Shown: one piece after another, positions 50,813 through 60,565 of the stretch
How positions within the stretch are numbered: position 1 is the stretch's first letter
Layout: the number at the start of each line of letters is the position of its first letter
Origin: Branchinecta lynchi
Taxonomy: Eukaryota; Arthropoda; Branchiopoda; Anostraca; Branchinectidae
Assembly (NCBI GenBank): GCA_023053575.1
Contig: JAKZAP010000016.1
Location: forward strand, 10,434,030 to 10,498,029
Length of the DNA stretch: 64,000 nucleotides
Reading direction: 5' to 3'
Made by a program: the position numbers and the translations under genes
The notes under the pieces: generated by a model
What the model saw: only the letters and a program-made list of their open reading frames with translations
Told to the model about the DNA's origin: nothing
Database searches by the model: none

Positions 50813-53647
50813 ATGGAGAGTACCAGAATTGCGAGTTTTAACTGTCACTCAGTTAAAAAAAATCATGCAGCAGTGAGGGCTCTTTGTGAGATGTCTGACA
50901 TTGTCTTCCTTCAGGAGACAATGATCTTTGATTATGATCTCCCATTCCTGAATGGGCTACATGCTGATTTTGTAGCTTACGGTGTATGTGCCTCAAGAGC
51001 TGCGGATGGCCTCGCAGTTGGAAGGCCTAAAGGTGGTCTGGCTTTTTTATGCAGAAGGTCCCTTTGTTCTGCAATTTCTTTTCCCCTTCCGTTTGAAGAA
51101 AGAATCCAGCCAGTTATGATTCAGTTCGGGAATGAGAAAGTGCTGTTTGTGAACGTTTATATGCCTGTTAATAATTATGAGAATCTTCCGGAATTTTCAC
51201 TTTATTTGGGGAAGCTTGCGTCGTTGCTTGAAGATCAAGCCATGTCCCACACTTGTTTTCTTGGGGACTTTAATGCTGATGTCCAAAAGAGAACTCCTTT
51301 TTACACTGAGTTGGAGGCTATGGTGGAAGAAAATGATTTTGTTTTAAGTGATGTTGTTAATCTTAAAAACGATACTTTCACTTTTATGAGCCCCCAGGGG
51401 TACACTTCTTGGATTGACCATGTAGTGTGCTCGCGTTCTTTTGGGGATAAGATTATTAAGATTGATGTTCAGTATGATATTTTCGGTTCTGATCATTTTC
51501 CATTAATTTTTGAGGTAGAGGTAGCTGCATCGCAGTCTTTTGAGGACCAGGTTCAGCCCCTTAGCTATGTGTGTGCCCCGGTGGTGGATTGGGATAAGAC
51601 TACTAAACAAGGGCTGAGGGACTACTCTACTAAGGTGGAAGCTAAAGTTAGAACTCTTTGTGCTACTAATCCTCCTGTGTGCTGTTCAGGTTCTTGTTCT
51701 GAGCATAACCATCTTCTTTCCCTTACTAATCTTTATTTAGCGCTAGTTGCGATTCTGATTGTTTCTGCCAATGAAGCACTTCCGGCGAAAAAAGGAGCAA
51801 CTGGGCATAAGCGTGTAGTTGTCGCTGGTTGGACCCGTCACGTCAAGGAACTTTATCTAGCAGCGAAATTCGCTTTTTTGGATTGGATTTACGCGGGCAG
51901 GATCAAGGATGATCAGTTAGACCAGGTTAGAAAGCTACTCAACAGTAAGTATAGGAGTGCTTCCAGGTGGTGTAAAAAACACGTGGAAAAGCTGAAAGCG
52001 TCTGCGTTAGCAGCTTCCCTCGGGGGCTGTAAGTTTAAGCAGTTCTGGAGTACTGTTAGTAGGCACGGTAGATCAACTGTCCCTAAGGTGGCGGATGTTG
52101 TTGGTGGCGTAGTTGGCTCAGTTGCTGTTGCCGACCTTTGGGCAAATCATTATTCAGAGATTTTTTCGTCGGTTCCCTCTAATGTGGGTAGTGTAGAGGA
52201 TCGTGCCCGGCTGTGTGCGACTCTTGTTTCTAGTGAGCAGCTGATAGCACACGAGGCTGTTGCCAGGGTGCTTTCTGGGCTTACTGGGGGCAGAGCGGGT
52301 GGTCTTGACGGGATAACTGCTAACCATCTGAAGCATGCTGGGTCGACGTTTACTTGTATGTTAACATGTCTCTTTAATGGGTTTTTGGCGCATGGTTTCG
52401 TGCCCGAAGAGTTGACAGAAGTGTACATATCCCCTATCCCTAAATCTTCGGTGTTGGATGTTAGTAGCCTCGGTAGTTACAGGCCCATTGCTTTGGCCGC
52501 TGTTGTATCGAAAGTGTTTGAAAAGTGCCTTATAGGTATTATTGAACCTCAGGTTCGAGCTTCTCATTACCAGTTTGGGTTCAGGGCGAGGTCGTCTACC
52601 GAGTTTTGTATATTTTTTGTAAAGTCGGTGATCCACTATTTTTGGCTTTTTTCGTCTCCGGTTTTTGTATGTTTTATTGATGCGAAGGCTGCATTTGACC
52701 GGGTAAATCACGAAAAACTGCTGGGATGCCTTCTTGATCGCGGTGTAGATCCCCGAATCGTGCTTACCCTGTCTTGTTGGTTTCAGAATCAACGATTTTG
52801 TATTAAATGGGGCGGGGTGCTTAGTAGACGGTTCCCGGTACTGAATGGTGTCAGGCAAGGCGGTGTACTGTCTCCTCTTTTGTATAATTTATACGTAGAT
52901 GAGCTTAATGTGACGTTAGCAACTGCTGGTGTTGGGTGCTTTATTCAAGGGATGTGCTTTAACAATTGCAGCTATGCCGATGACCTGGCTGTCCTGGCTC
53001 CGTCTGTGTCTGCACTCAACAAACTACTGGGTTTGTGTGATAGTTTTGCGAGTCGCCATGACATTGTTTTCAATACTAAGAAAACATTATGCATGGCCTT
53101 TATTCCCCCTGGTATGAGACTCCTAGTAATTCCACCAGTGTTTCTTTCAGGGGTTCAACTTGAGTTTGTGTCATCCTTCAAGTACTTGGGGTTCACTTTT
53201 ACCCCCAAGCTGGATGATGAACTCCATGTTAATGCATTGGTCAGATCACTCTGTGCTCGCGCCAACCTCCTGATCAGGAAATTTGCGAAGTGTGACGGAG
53301 TGGTGAAATCTTTCCTGTTCCGGGCTTATTGCACACAACTTTATGGTATTTCTCTTGTGACTAATATCACGGTCAGACGCGGTAATTCTTTCCGTGTTCT
53401 GTACAATAACTCCCTCCGGTGGTTGCACGGTTTTCCTTGGAATTGTAGTGCCTCGGCAATGTTTGTTGGTGAAGGTCTCCCATCTTTCTCTGAAGTCCGT
53501 AGATCAGCTTGTTTTTCGCTCCAGAATAGAATTCTGGAGTCCCAGAACCCTCTGTTGGCTGTTCTCTCTGGGCCGCACATGCGGCTATCTCTTCCCGTTT
53601 GGCTGAAATGGGGGGAGCTGTTATATTGTGGGTTTGACCCAACTTAG
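50813..53647 (+). CDS. LINE ORF2: endonuclease-reverse transcriptase
   Basis: 944 residues. The N-terminal APE-type endonuclease (1-235) has SFNCHSVKKN, catalytic E35 in LQETM, GDFN (151-154), SWIDHVVCS (W200, D202, H203) and SDH (D227, H228), so the active-site set is complete. The reverse transcriptase spans about 490-770 with YRPIALAAVVSKVFEKCL, FIDAKAAFDRVNHEKL, GVRQGGVLSPLLYNLYVDEL and the YADD catalytic box at 721-724. The C-terminal ~180 residues contain YNNSLRWLHGFPW and end shortly after LPVWLKWGELLYC. No RNase H is seen. The enzyme nicks DNA and primes cDNA synthesis on element RNA. It starts 2 nt after the ORF1 stop in another frame, suggesting termination-reinitiation. Antisense frames of up to 165 codons are shadows. 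Confidence 0.95.
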   Translation: MESTRIASFNCHSVKKNHAAVRALCEMSDIVFLQETMIFDYDLPFLNGLHADFVAYGVCASRAADGLAVGRPKGGLAFLCRRSLCSAISFPLPFEERIQPVMIQFGNEKVLFVNVYMPVNNYENLPEFSLYLGKLASLLEDQAMSHTCFLGDFNADVQKRTPFYTELEAMVEENDFVLSDVVNLKNDTFTFMSPQGYTSWIDHVVCSRSFGDKIIKIDVQYDIFGSDHFPLIFEVEVAASQSFEDQVQPLSYVCAPVVDWDKTTKQGLRDYSTKVEAKVRTLCATNPPVCCSGSCSEHNHLLSLTNLYLALVAILIVSANEALPAKKGATGHKRVVVAGWTRHVKELYLAAKFAFLDWIYAGRIKDDQLDQVRKLLNSKYRSASRWCKKHVEKLKASALAASLGGCKFKQFWSTVSRHGRSTVPKVADVVGGVVGSVAVADLWANHYSEIFSSVPSNVGSVEDRARLCATLVSSEQLIAHEAVARVLSGLTGGRAGGLDGITANHLKHAGSTFTCMLTCLFNGFLAHGFVPEELTEVYISPIPKSSVLDVSSLGSYRPIALAAVVSKVFEKCLIGIIEPQVRASHYQFGFRARSSTEFCIFFVKSVIHYFWLFSSPVFVCFIDAKAAFDRVNHEKLLGCLLDRGVDPRIVLTLSCWFQNQRFCIKWGGVLSRRFPVLNGVRQGGVLSPLLYNLYVDELNVTLATAGVGCFIQGMCFNNCSYADDLAVLAPSVSALNKLLGLCDSFASRHDIVFNTKKTLCMAFIPPGMRLLVIPPVFLSGVQLEFVSSFKYLGFTFTPKLDDELHVNALVRSLCARANLLIRKFAKCDGVVKSFLFRAYCTQLYGISLVTNITVRRGNSFRVLYNNSLRWLHGFPWNCSASAMFVGEGLPSFSEVRRSACFSLQNRILESQNPLLAVLSGPHMRLSLPVWLKWGELLYCGFDPT

Positions 53648-53743
53648 TGTGTAAAGCGTAAGTTTTTAAAGTGTTTTTTGTTTTGTATAATGGCCCTAGT
53701 TGGCCGGTATTAGATCCAAATAAATAAAATAAATAAATAAATA

Positions 53744-55447
53744 ATATGGCACTTGTTACGAGTAGGTGATGCAAGAAAGTAGATGAGAATATCACAAAAT
53801 ACCACCTTCAACCTCCCTAGATTCGGACCAAGAAATAGGATATCTAGCTGTTTTGCATATCTAGGTCATCAGATTTAGTCACCCATAAAGTTTCACTCGA
53901 ATCGGACCACCTGTTCGCAACCTAGGGAAGTCAGTAATTTCCGGATTCCCATTCCCTTAGCTCCCTCAAAAACGGTCGGATCCAGGAACGGAAGTAAATT
54001 TCTTAGGGCATCATGTCGGGTTCTTTAGTCTATTTGGTTGGGTAAGGGATATGCCCACCAAGTCTTATCGTCCTTGGGACATCTGGAATTGTCATAACTC
54101 GCGATCACTGGAATTCCGGGAAACTTCCAGCTTACCTCAAAGAGCCCCGGCAAGATCTGGTTCTGTCAAGAACGTGTCTACAGGGCTTATGCTTGTTTTT
54201 CCTACCTAATTCTATCCCCGATCCCTCGACTCTAAGCGTTTCGCGAGATTTCCGGTGGCCCCCTCCAACTCCCCCCACAAGTATCGGATCCGGTCCGTAC
54301 TTCGCGTGGAACATCTGAGACGATTGCTCTTTCCACTTGCCAAGTTTCATTCAAATCAGATCACCCGTTCAAAAGTTAGGCATGCCACTAGATTCTGGAT
54401 TCCCAATCCCTCCACGCCCCCCACGATGGTAGGATTGGGGAAACAACTATTCTCAAGGCAGACTGTTCGAGTCCCTGATATGCCTACCAAATTTCACCGT
54501 CCTAGTACCAAACCCGCGGAATCACCAAATTCCCCTCCCCCCCCCCCAACTCCCCCACAGTGCCTCAATCCGGCCCGGTTATGTCAACAATGTCTCTAAG
54601 AGTTGAGCAAGTTCTTCCCACCAAGTCTCGTCCCAATCCCTCCATTTTAAGCGTTTCCCAAGATTCCCGGTTTTCCCCTCAGCTCCCCCCCCCCAAAAAA
54701 AGAGCCACCGGATCCGGTCCGGGTTCTAAGTGGGTCATCTGAGGCACAAGGTCTCTCCAAATATCCAATTTCATTACTATCCGACCACCCGTTTGAAAGT
54801 TATAAATACCTCAAGATTTCGGATTCCCCCTCCCTTCACTCCCCCCACGATGCTCGGATCGGGGAAGTGACTATTTCCAGCTTAATCATTTAAGGTCTGT
54901 GGTACGCCTGCCAACTTTCATTGTCCTAGCATATCCGGAAGTACAACAAGCAGGATCACCGGAATTCCGCCCCCCTCGACCCCCCACCGTACCCGAATCA
55001 AGTCCGGTTATGTCAACAATGTATCTAGGACTTGTGCTTGTTCTAACCACCAAGTTTCATCCCGATCCCTCTACTCTAAGGATTTTCCAAGATTTCCGGT
55101 CCCCCCTCCAGCTCCCCCCAAAGTCACCGGATCCGGTCCGTATTTTAATGAGGTCGTCTGAAACATGGGGTATATATCAAGTTTCATTAAGATCCGATCA
55201 CCGGTTCAAAAGTTATAAATACCTCTAGTCTCCGGATTCCCCCTCCCTCCACTCCCCCGAAGATGCTCAGATCGGTGAAGTGACTATTTCCAACTTAATC
55301 TTTTGGGGTCCCTTATATGCCTGCCAAGTTTCATCGTCCTAGCTTATGTGGAAGTGCCCAAACTAGCAAAACCTGGACAGACGGACGGACGGACAGAAAT
55401 TGCGATCGCTATATGGCACTTGGCCGAAGGGCAAGTGCCATAAAAAC
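53744..55447 (+). mobile_element. H1 element interrupted by the LINE; clearest 422-bp higher-order repeat
   Basis: Resumes with ATATGGCACTTGTTACGAGT. Module cores lie at about 54345, 54488, 54625, 54767, 54912, 55052, 55189 and 55325. Types A (TTCAAAAGTTA-GCATGCC), B (TTTCATCGTCCTAGC) and C (ATCCC-ATCCCTC) recur in order, with A to A spacing of 422 bp twice. The 3' block CTAGCAAAACCTGGACAGAC continues with GGACGGACGGACAGAAATTG, CGATCGCTAT, the hairpin at 55412-55442 and AAAAC. Frames across it are repeat translations. Confidence 0.9.
55412..55442 (+). other. H1 3'-terminal hairpin
   Basis: TATGGCACTTG (55412-55422) pairs with CAAGTGCCATA (55432-55442) around a 9-nt loop GCCGAAGGG. ATATGGCACTTG also occurs near the element's 5' end, giving sub-terminal inverted repeats. 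Confidence 0.85.
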
Positions 55448-55541
55448 ACTTTTTGACCGTGGTATCAGATACCATGATAACTGCACAAGCGATTTTAGAC
55501 CGTGGTATCAGATACCATGGTATCTGCAAAAAAAGCAACGT
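55448..55541 (-). mobile_element. GGTATC-type MITE, right part (outer layer of nest)
   Basis: TTGACCGTGGTATCAGATACCATGATAACTGC is followed by GTGGTATCAGATACCATGGT, CTGCAAA and GCAACG. Same family as 60627-60787; the other part is at 49250-49510. Confidence 0.65.
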
Positions 55542-56216
55542 TTGTGAATATTGTAAATATATAACTGATTCCTATCCACCCTAAAATCTTTTGGTTGGAT
55601 AATAATGCATGTTCTGTAACCTTAAAACTTAAGGCCGACTTTAAAACTTATGGCCGTCATCATTAGGATTGCGCTTCACCGGTGTGGCAATTATTCTCTT
55701 CGTGTAGAGATCTGTCTCACCAATTACAAATGAAGAGGCCATCAGTAAACTTGAATTCCTATAAATTAAGTAACTGGAGAAATTCAGTCTCTAAACCTAT
55801 TTGGACATGGATAGTGTCTCCCAGATAAGCCATTTGTTTGTCCTTCTTCTCCCCTTGTCTGTACGTCGACACTGGAAGTTGGCTTTTGCCATATCTTGTC
55901 AATTTAATATCGTCGCTTTTTTTTTTTTTTACCGAGTTTTACTTCAGGACATTTTTGGGAAACTGAATTAATTAATCTGATGGTTATCATTAGAAAATAA
56001 TTCGTATGTCTCGGACTGCTTCTCCTAACTGATTTCTACTACTTCTGCTGTAGCATTAAAGTACAATGAGCACTAATTATGTTCTGTATTTCATAAAATG
56101 CTTCACAGAGAAAAGACTCTTACTTCCTTGAAATGGCGCTTCGAAAATAAGCTGTTTTCTTGTTATCGCTTGTCATTATCTCTTTGGCACCAGGGCGGTG
56201 ACGATTTCATTTTGGA
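55542..56216. other. No gene recognised
   Basis: Nothing assignable. Confidence 0.4.
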
Positions 56217-56287
56217 TGTGACGTTCTCATCTATATCTTGTACCGCCTACTGGTAACAAGTGCCACAAGAGCTTGTAGCTCTTGTTG
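56217..56287 (-). repeat. H1 5' block alone (reverse)
   Basis: On the minus strand: CAACAAGAGCTACAAGCTCT, TGTGGCACTTGTTACCAGTA and AGATGAGAACG, matching 28405-28480 and 53744-53790. No modules follow. Confidence 0.75.
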
Positions 56288-56845
56288 TAATGAAACCTCA
56301 TGTATTGGTCATTCACTTCTTGGTACCAATGCGAACCAAGACACAATGCGGCAAAACAATTTGATGGACACTGCACTAGAAGCACTTAACCATTAAAGAT
56401 TTATGGACCTGTCATTTTCACTTGCAAACTTGGCGACTATTTTCACGAAACGTGCAGTCTTCAGCCCAAGGGCCATAAAGCGATCGTTATTTCTGCCCGT
56501 TGTCAGGCTGTTGCGAACGGGAGATCTGATCTTACTGAAACTTGATGGGTGGTAGTGGTAGCGGCGGATACCCGAGATCTGCTATTTGTCCAAGCCGCTT
56601 CCAACAACGGTGGGAGCCCGGGAATGTTTTGACATGCGTAAATCAAAGTGGACGGAGGGATTGAGATAAAACTGGGAAGTTGCAAATGTCACTAGACACT
56701 CTTTTAGCCCAAGCTGACTGGGAGGTACTCCCTAACCGACACGTGGAACGGAGGTATTGGTGCAATAAAGTTTAAGCCTGGCCCTTACTAACATCCAAAC
56801 CGGAGTTAATCAAAATGCGGAAAAAAACTTCCACTTCACGTCATC
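56288..56845. other. No gene recognised
   Basis: No coding or repeat signal was recognised. Confidence 0.4.
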
Positions 56846-56853
56846 CTCTAAGC

Positions 56854-57465
56854 CAGTGGTTCACAACCAGTGGTACGCGTACCCAAAGGGGTAAGCGAAG
56901 GTATCAAAATCGGTTTAGTCTGTAGCTTCAAAACCTCGCCCCATTCATTTTTCATTGCCGAAAGCCTAATTCTTGCCGACTCTTTTCGTTATAATCGTCT
57001 AGCCGACAACTTGGGAGGAAGTTTGTTGCCAACCAGTGATTACAAACCCTAGTGAAAGTCAATGAAATAATGTTGATTTCAAAACAGCTAGCCTACTGCA
57101 GTAAATATGTTCCTGTGTCAAACAATATAGTTTCAAGAAGAATCAAAGACATTGCAAGTGATATTGTCATTCAGGTTGAGATCGCGATACAGCTTGATAA
57201 AAGCAGGGAGAATATCAAAACCAAACACAGACACGGGCTGACTGTAAAAAATATTGCCGTTAATGACGTCGAGCCGAGATCTGGCAAAGTTTTAGCTACA
57301 AAGCAGCCTCAAATGTCTCATTGCTTTTGTATATATTTCTACACATGTACGCCTTATTATTTATAGTAAGAAAAACCGTCTTTTTCACGTTCTGAATAAG
57401 GGGGTACGCAACCCTTTCGAACCTTGATTAGGGGTACGCGATACGATAAAGGTTGAGAACCACGA
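56854..57465 (+). mobile_element. hAT element, internally deleted, with 8-bp TSD
   Basis: Left CAGTGGTTCACAACCAGTGG-TACGCGTACCC; right GGGGTACGCG...GGTTGAGAACCACGA. The ends are inverted, and CTCTAAGC is duplicated perfectly at 56846-56853 and 57466-57473. The GGTTCNCAACC termini and 8-bp duplication place it in hAT. A transposase remnant lies inside (next entry). At 612 bp it is too short to be autonomous. Confidence 0.92.
57052..57366 (+). pseudogene. hAT transposase fragment (ZBED5/FAM200-like)
   Basis: 104 codons including PVSNNIVSRRIKDIASDI and IAIQLDKS. These resemble the 'P.SN.T..RRI.DM..DI' and 'FA(I/L)QLDES' motifs of ZBED5-type hAT transposases. The second motif normally carries the first catalytic Asp within LDES; here it is LDKS. 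The N-terminal zinc finger and the large C-terminal part are missing. The stretch between the two motifs is also shorter than usual. This is a relic inside the deleted element, not a working enzyme. Confidence 0.7.
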
Positions 57466-57739
57466 CTCTAAGCGAACAGCGGCCGTGTAAAAAAATGGAA
57501 TCTCAGCGCTAATTTTTCCAGACAGCGAAACTGCCCAAAACAGGGTATAGTTGGTAGAAGCTTATTTTAATTACTGTAGGTTCGTTTCTTCCACTCCCTA
57601 ACGTTCAACAGCCTGACGAGGATCCTTGCCAAGAAGGGCCGAACTACTTCTGCCAATGCATCGCAGCTGACTATTTGTGTTTAGCCCTTGTTCGAATCAG
57701 AGCAAAATAACACTAAAAAGTAATGCAAAGACTTTAAAA

Positions 57740-58050
57740 AAGTGACACACAGTCGAATAGCAGCGACACTAGCAAAACTAGCGGTAGAGAAGGTCCCAAC
57801 TTAAACTCATTCAGCCGTTCACCAGTGCTGGCTCCGGTAACTTCATATTCTGAACATAGCAAAAAAATGCCTTCATTGTTTCCTTGGTGTGTGCAGACCG
57901 CACCTTTGCTTTACTAGAAATTTCTTAACCCGCAAGTTTGTCTCGCTTTAAATGCCGCAAGCGTAGTCGGCACTCGGCGGTGCAACGAATATGGCCCGTT
58001 TACAAAGCATGAAAAGCCTAGGTCTTGGCACATAGTGTTACTTTGATCTG
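57740..58050 (+). repeat. ~300-bp direct repeat, copy 1
   Basis: Begins at about GTGACACACAGTCGAATAGC and contains GCAGACCGCACCTTTGCTTT, ACTAGAAATTTCT and CGCTTTAAATGCC. Matched by 58258-58560, offset about 515 bp. A dispersed segment (57617-57675) shared with 18419 lies just before it. No coding frame is preserved in both copies. Confidence 0.8.
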
Positions 58051-58257
58051 GTTGGAATAGATGTTCTTTGCGTTAGCTTTAATGTTATAGTTCTACTAAC
58101 AGGTCATACTGTAATCTGGAGGCGTGTTACAAGAGAACTTCTAGGAGTCTGATTCGTCTGCCGGCTAGAGAGAGTATAAGTCAGGCATTTGTCCAGAACC
58201 ATTGCTGCAGTTTGGCTGAACTTGCTCGAAAAGCCGGTCATCCTTGGTTCTAACACA
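58051..58257. other. Spacer between direct repeats
   Basis: Nothing recognised. Confidence 0.4.
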
Positions 58258-58560
58258 GTGACACACAGTCGAATAGCAGCGACACCAGCACAACGTCCCT
58301 ACTTAAACTCGTTCAGTCGTTCACTAGTGCTGGCTCCGATAATTTCATATCCTGAACACAACAAAAAAATTATACATCCTTCATTGTTTAGTTGATGTTT
58401 GCAGACCGCACCTTTGCTTTACTAGAAATTTCTAAACCAGCAAATATGTATCGCTTTAAATGCCACGAGCCTTGTGAACGGTGTAACCAAATGCCCGTTT
58501 GCAAAGAATGGAGAGCATAGGTCAAGGCGCTACTCTCTAGTGTTATTTTCCTCTGTACCA
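58258..58560 (+). repeat. ~300-bp direct repeat, copy 2
   Basis: Same order of words as 57740-58050, with substitutions and indels throughout, so the duplication is not recent. Confidence 0.8.
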
Positions 58561-58889
58561 GACACGTTGGTGTTGTACCATACGAGGTACCATACTGTTG
58601 TTTTTGTGTTTTTTGCTTGTTAGTTTATGACGAAAGCTGAATTAAAACGTTAGTAAAATAAATAAATATCTATGACTTGGCACGGATCTGACTTCGGTGG
58701 GAGGCGGGGCTGGAGGAGGTACCGGATAAGTTATGGAAGTTCTCCTCATCGAGTAAGACTTAATAGATACCATGATCAGGGGCGACACTAGCATTTTACC
58801 TTTGGGGGGGGGAGACGTCCGGTTTGTGCGGACGGACCAAAGAAAAGTGCCGACAAAAAACGCTGTTGCGCAACGGCGTACATTTCCCG

Positions 58890-59755
58890 CCAGCACAGAA
58901 TAGAACCGGGTAAAACTATCTGTAATACGTCAGTTGAGATTATTCCTTTGATGTAATTTTGCATTTTAAAGTTCACACATTTGGCTTTTCATTTTAGCCT
59001 TCGCTAAAAAGCGAAACTTCCAACGACTGTACCAAGAACAAGTTAAACTAAGCGCCGCAGGCGAAATATTTTAAATCAGCCTTTTTCCGGAAAAATTTAG
59101 CTCTACCTACCATACAAGTTCTAGCTTTTAACGTGTTTCAGCGAATTTCAATCCTAAAACACCAAACTAAATGAAATACTGTTCTTCTAAATAAAGAATA
59201 CTACAAAATGCGCCGCAGGCTAAATTTTGTGTATACTAACTGTAACGCATCAATTGAGGTTATTTCCTTCGGTATAATTTCGTATTTTAAAGTTCACATA
59301 TTCGGCTTTTCATTTTAAATTTCGCTGAAAAGCGAAGCTCCCAACGATTGTACCAAGACAAGTTAAACCAAGTGCCGCAGGCGAAATTTTTGTAATCTAT
59401 TTTTATTCCTGAAAATTCAGCTACAATACCATACAATTTCCGGCTTTTAACGTGTTTCAAACCCCAAGAATTTCTATCCTAAAAGGAAAACTAAATGATA
59501 CACCGTTCTTCCAAATAGGGAATACGACAAAATGCGTGGCAGATTCGCCTGCGGCGCTTTTTGTGTAAAACTTACTGTAATGTATCAGTTGAGATTGTTC
59601 CTTTAATGTAAGTTCAATATATTTAATTTCACATACTCGGCTTTTCGTTTCAACTTTTGCTAAGAAGTGAAGCTTCCAACGACTGTACCCAGAACAAGTT
59701 GACCTAAGCAACGCCGGCGAATTTTTTTTAAATCTGTATTTTTTCCGGAAAAATT
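58890..59755 (+). repeat. ~330-bp tandem repeat, three units
   Basis: TTCACA-ATTCGGCTTTTC and its surroundings recur at about 58972, 59294 and 59632. Each is followed by CCAACGA-TGTACCAAGA-CAAGTT, GCCGCAGGCGAAAT and AATCCTAAAA. The GCGCCGCAGGC motif repeats within units. Confidence 0.85.
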
Positions 59756-60565
59756 TGCTCCCGACAAATGTTTGCAGAATTTGATGTCTTACGTATAAAA
59801 GACCCGGTGTGCGGACAAGAATACCGACGCCCGACAAAAGCATTCAGAATTCGATTTAGACTAGACTGTACAGAACATGATTTCATACGTGTAAAAATAA
59901 CCCCTTGTGCCGATGAAACTTAAACTTACCGAGTGCGCCCGACAAAGTTTGCAAAATTTGATTTCTTACGTTGACCCCGATGTGTCGACGAACGGAGGCA
60001 CGGCAAAAGCATGCAGAATTTGATTTCTCCAGTGCTTTGCCTGACAAATGTTTGCAGGATATCCTTTCTTGCGTATAAAAAGAACCCGATGTGCCGACGA
60101 GTCGACCGACGCCCAACAAAAACTTATTTTTGTTTGTGTTTCTTCTGGACTCCTTCTGTATAAAAAGAACCCGATGTGCCGACGAGAATACCGAGGCACG
60201 ACAAAAGCATGCAGAATTCGACTTCTTCAGTGTTTTGCCCGACAAACATTTGCAGGACTTTATTTCTTGCATATAAAAACACCCGATGTGCCGACGGGTC
60301 GACCGATGCCCGACAAAAAGCATAACAAATTTTATTTCTTCTGTGTTTGCCTTCTGTATAAAAAGAACCCGATGAGCCGACGAGAATACCGAGGCACGAC
60401 AAAAGCATGCAGAATTCGACTTCTTCAGTGTTTTGCCCGACAAACATTTGCAGGACTTTATTTCTTGCATATAAAAACACCCGATGTGCCGACGAGTCGA
60501 CCGATGCCTGACAAAAAGCATAACAAATTTTATTTCTTCTGTGTTTGCCTGGCGCTTCTCAAGGT
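59756..60565 (-). repeat. ~99/198-bp tandem repeat with open reading frames
   Basis: Units contain TATAAAAAGAACCCGATGTG, CCGACGAG--TACCGA-GCACGAC and AAAAGCAT-CAGAATT. Two consecutive 198-bp units near 60180-60375 and 60378-60573 are almost identical. Because 198 is a multiple of 3, frames stay open: a 252-codon minus frame (59883-60641) reads a 66-residue repeat, and a 194-codon plus frame (60048-60632) is also open. I see no known domain. Confidence 0.85.

Larger units (their letters stand above)
49528..53743 (+). mobile_element. Intact two-ORF non-LTR retrotransposon (CR1/Jockey-superfamily-like)
   Basis: About 4.2 kb: a ~200-bp 5'UTR, ORF1 (49728-50810), ORF2 (50813-53647), a ~75-bp 3'UTR with GGCCCTAGTTGGCCGGTATT, and an AAAT microsatellite tail. 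Both ORFs are open. It is inserted 17 bp into an H1 element with loss of about one base and no visible target duplication, as is common for CR1/L2-like elements with microsatellite tails. Truncated kin lie at 2805-3035/3765-3836 and, more distant, at 28093-28404. The exact clade is not fixed here. Confidence 0.9.

Noticed and set aside
52361..52858. 165-codon minus-strand frame
   Set aside because: Antisense to the LINE reverse-transcriptase domain; no domain of its own.
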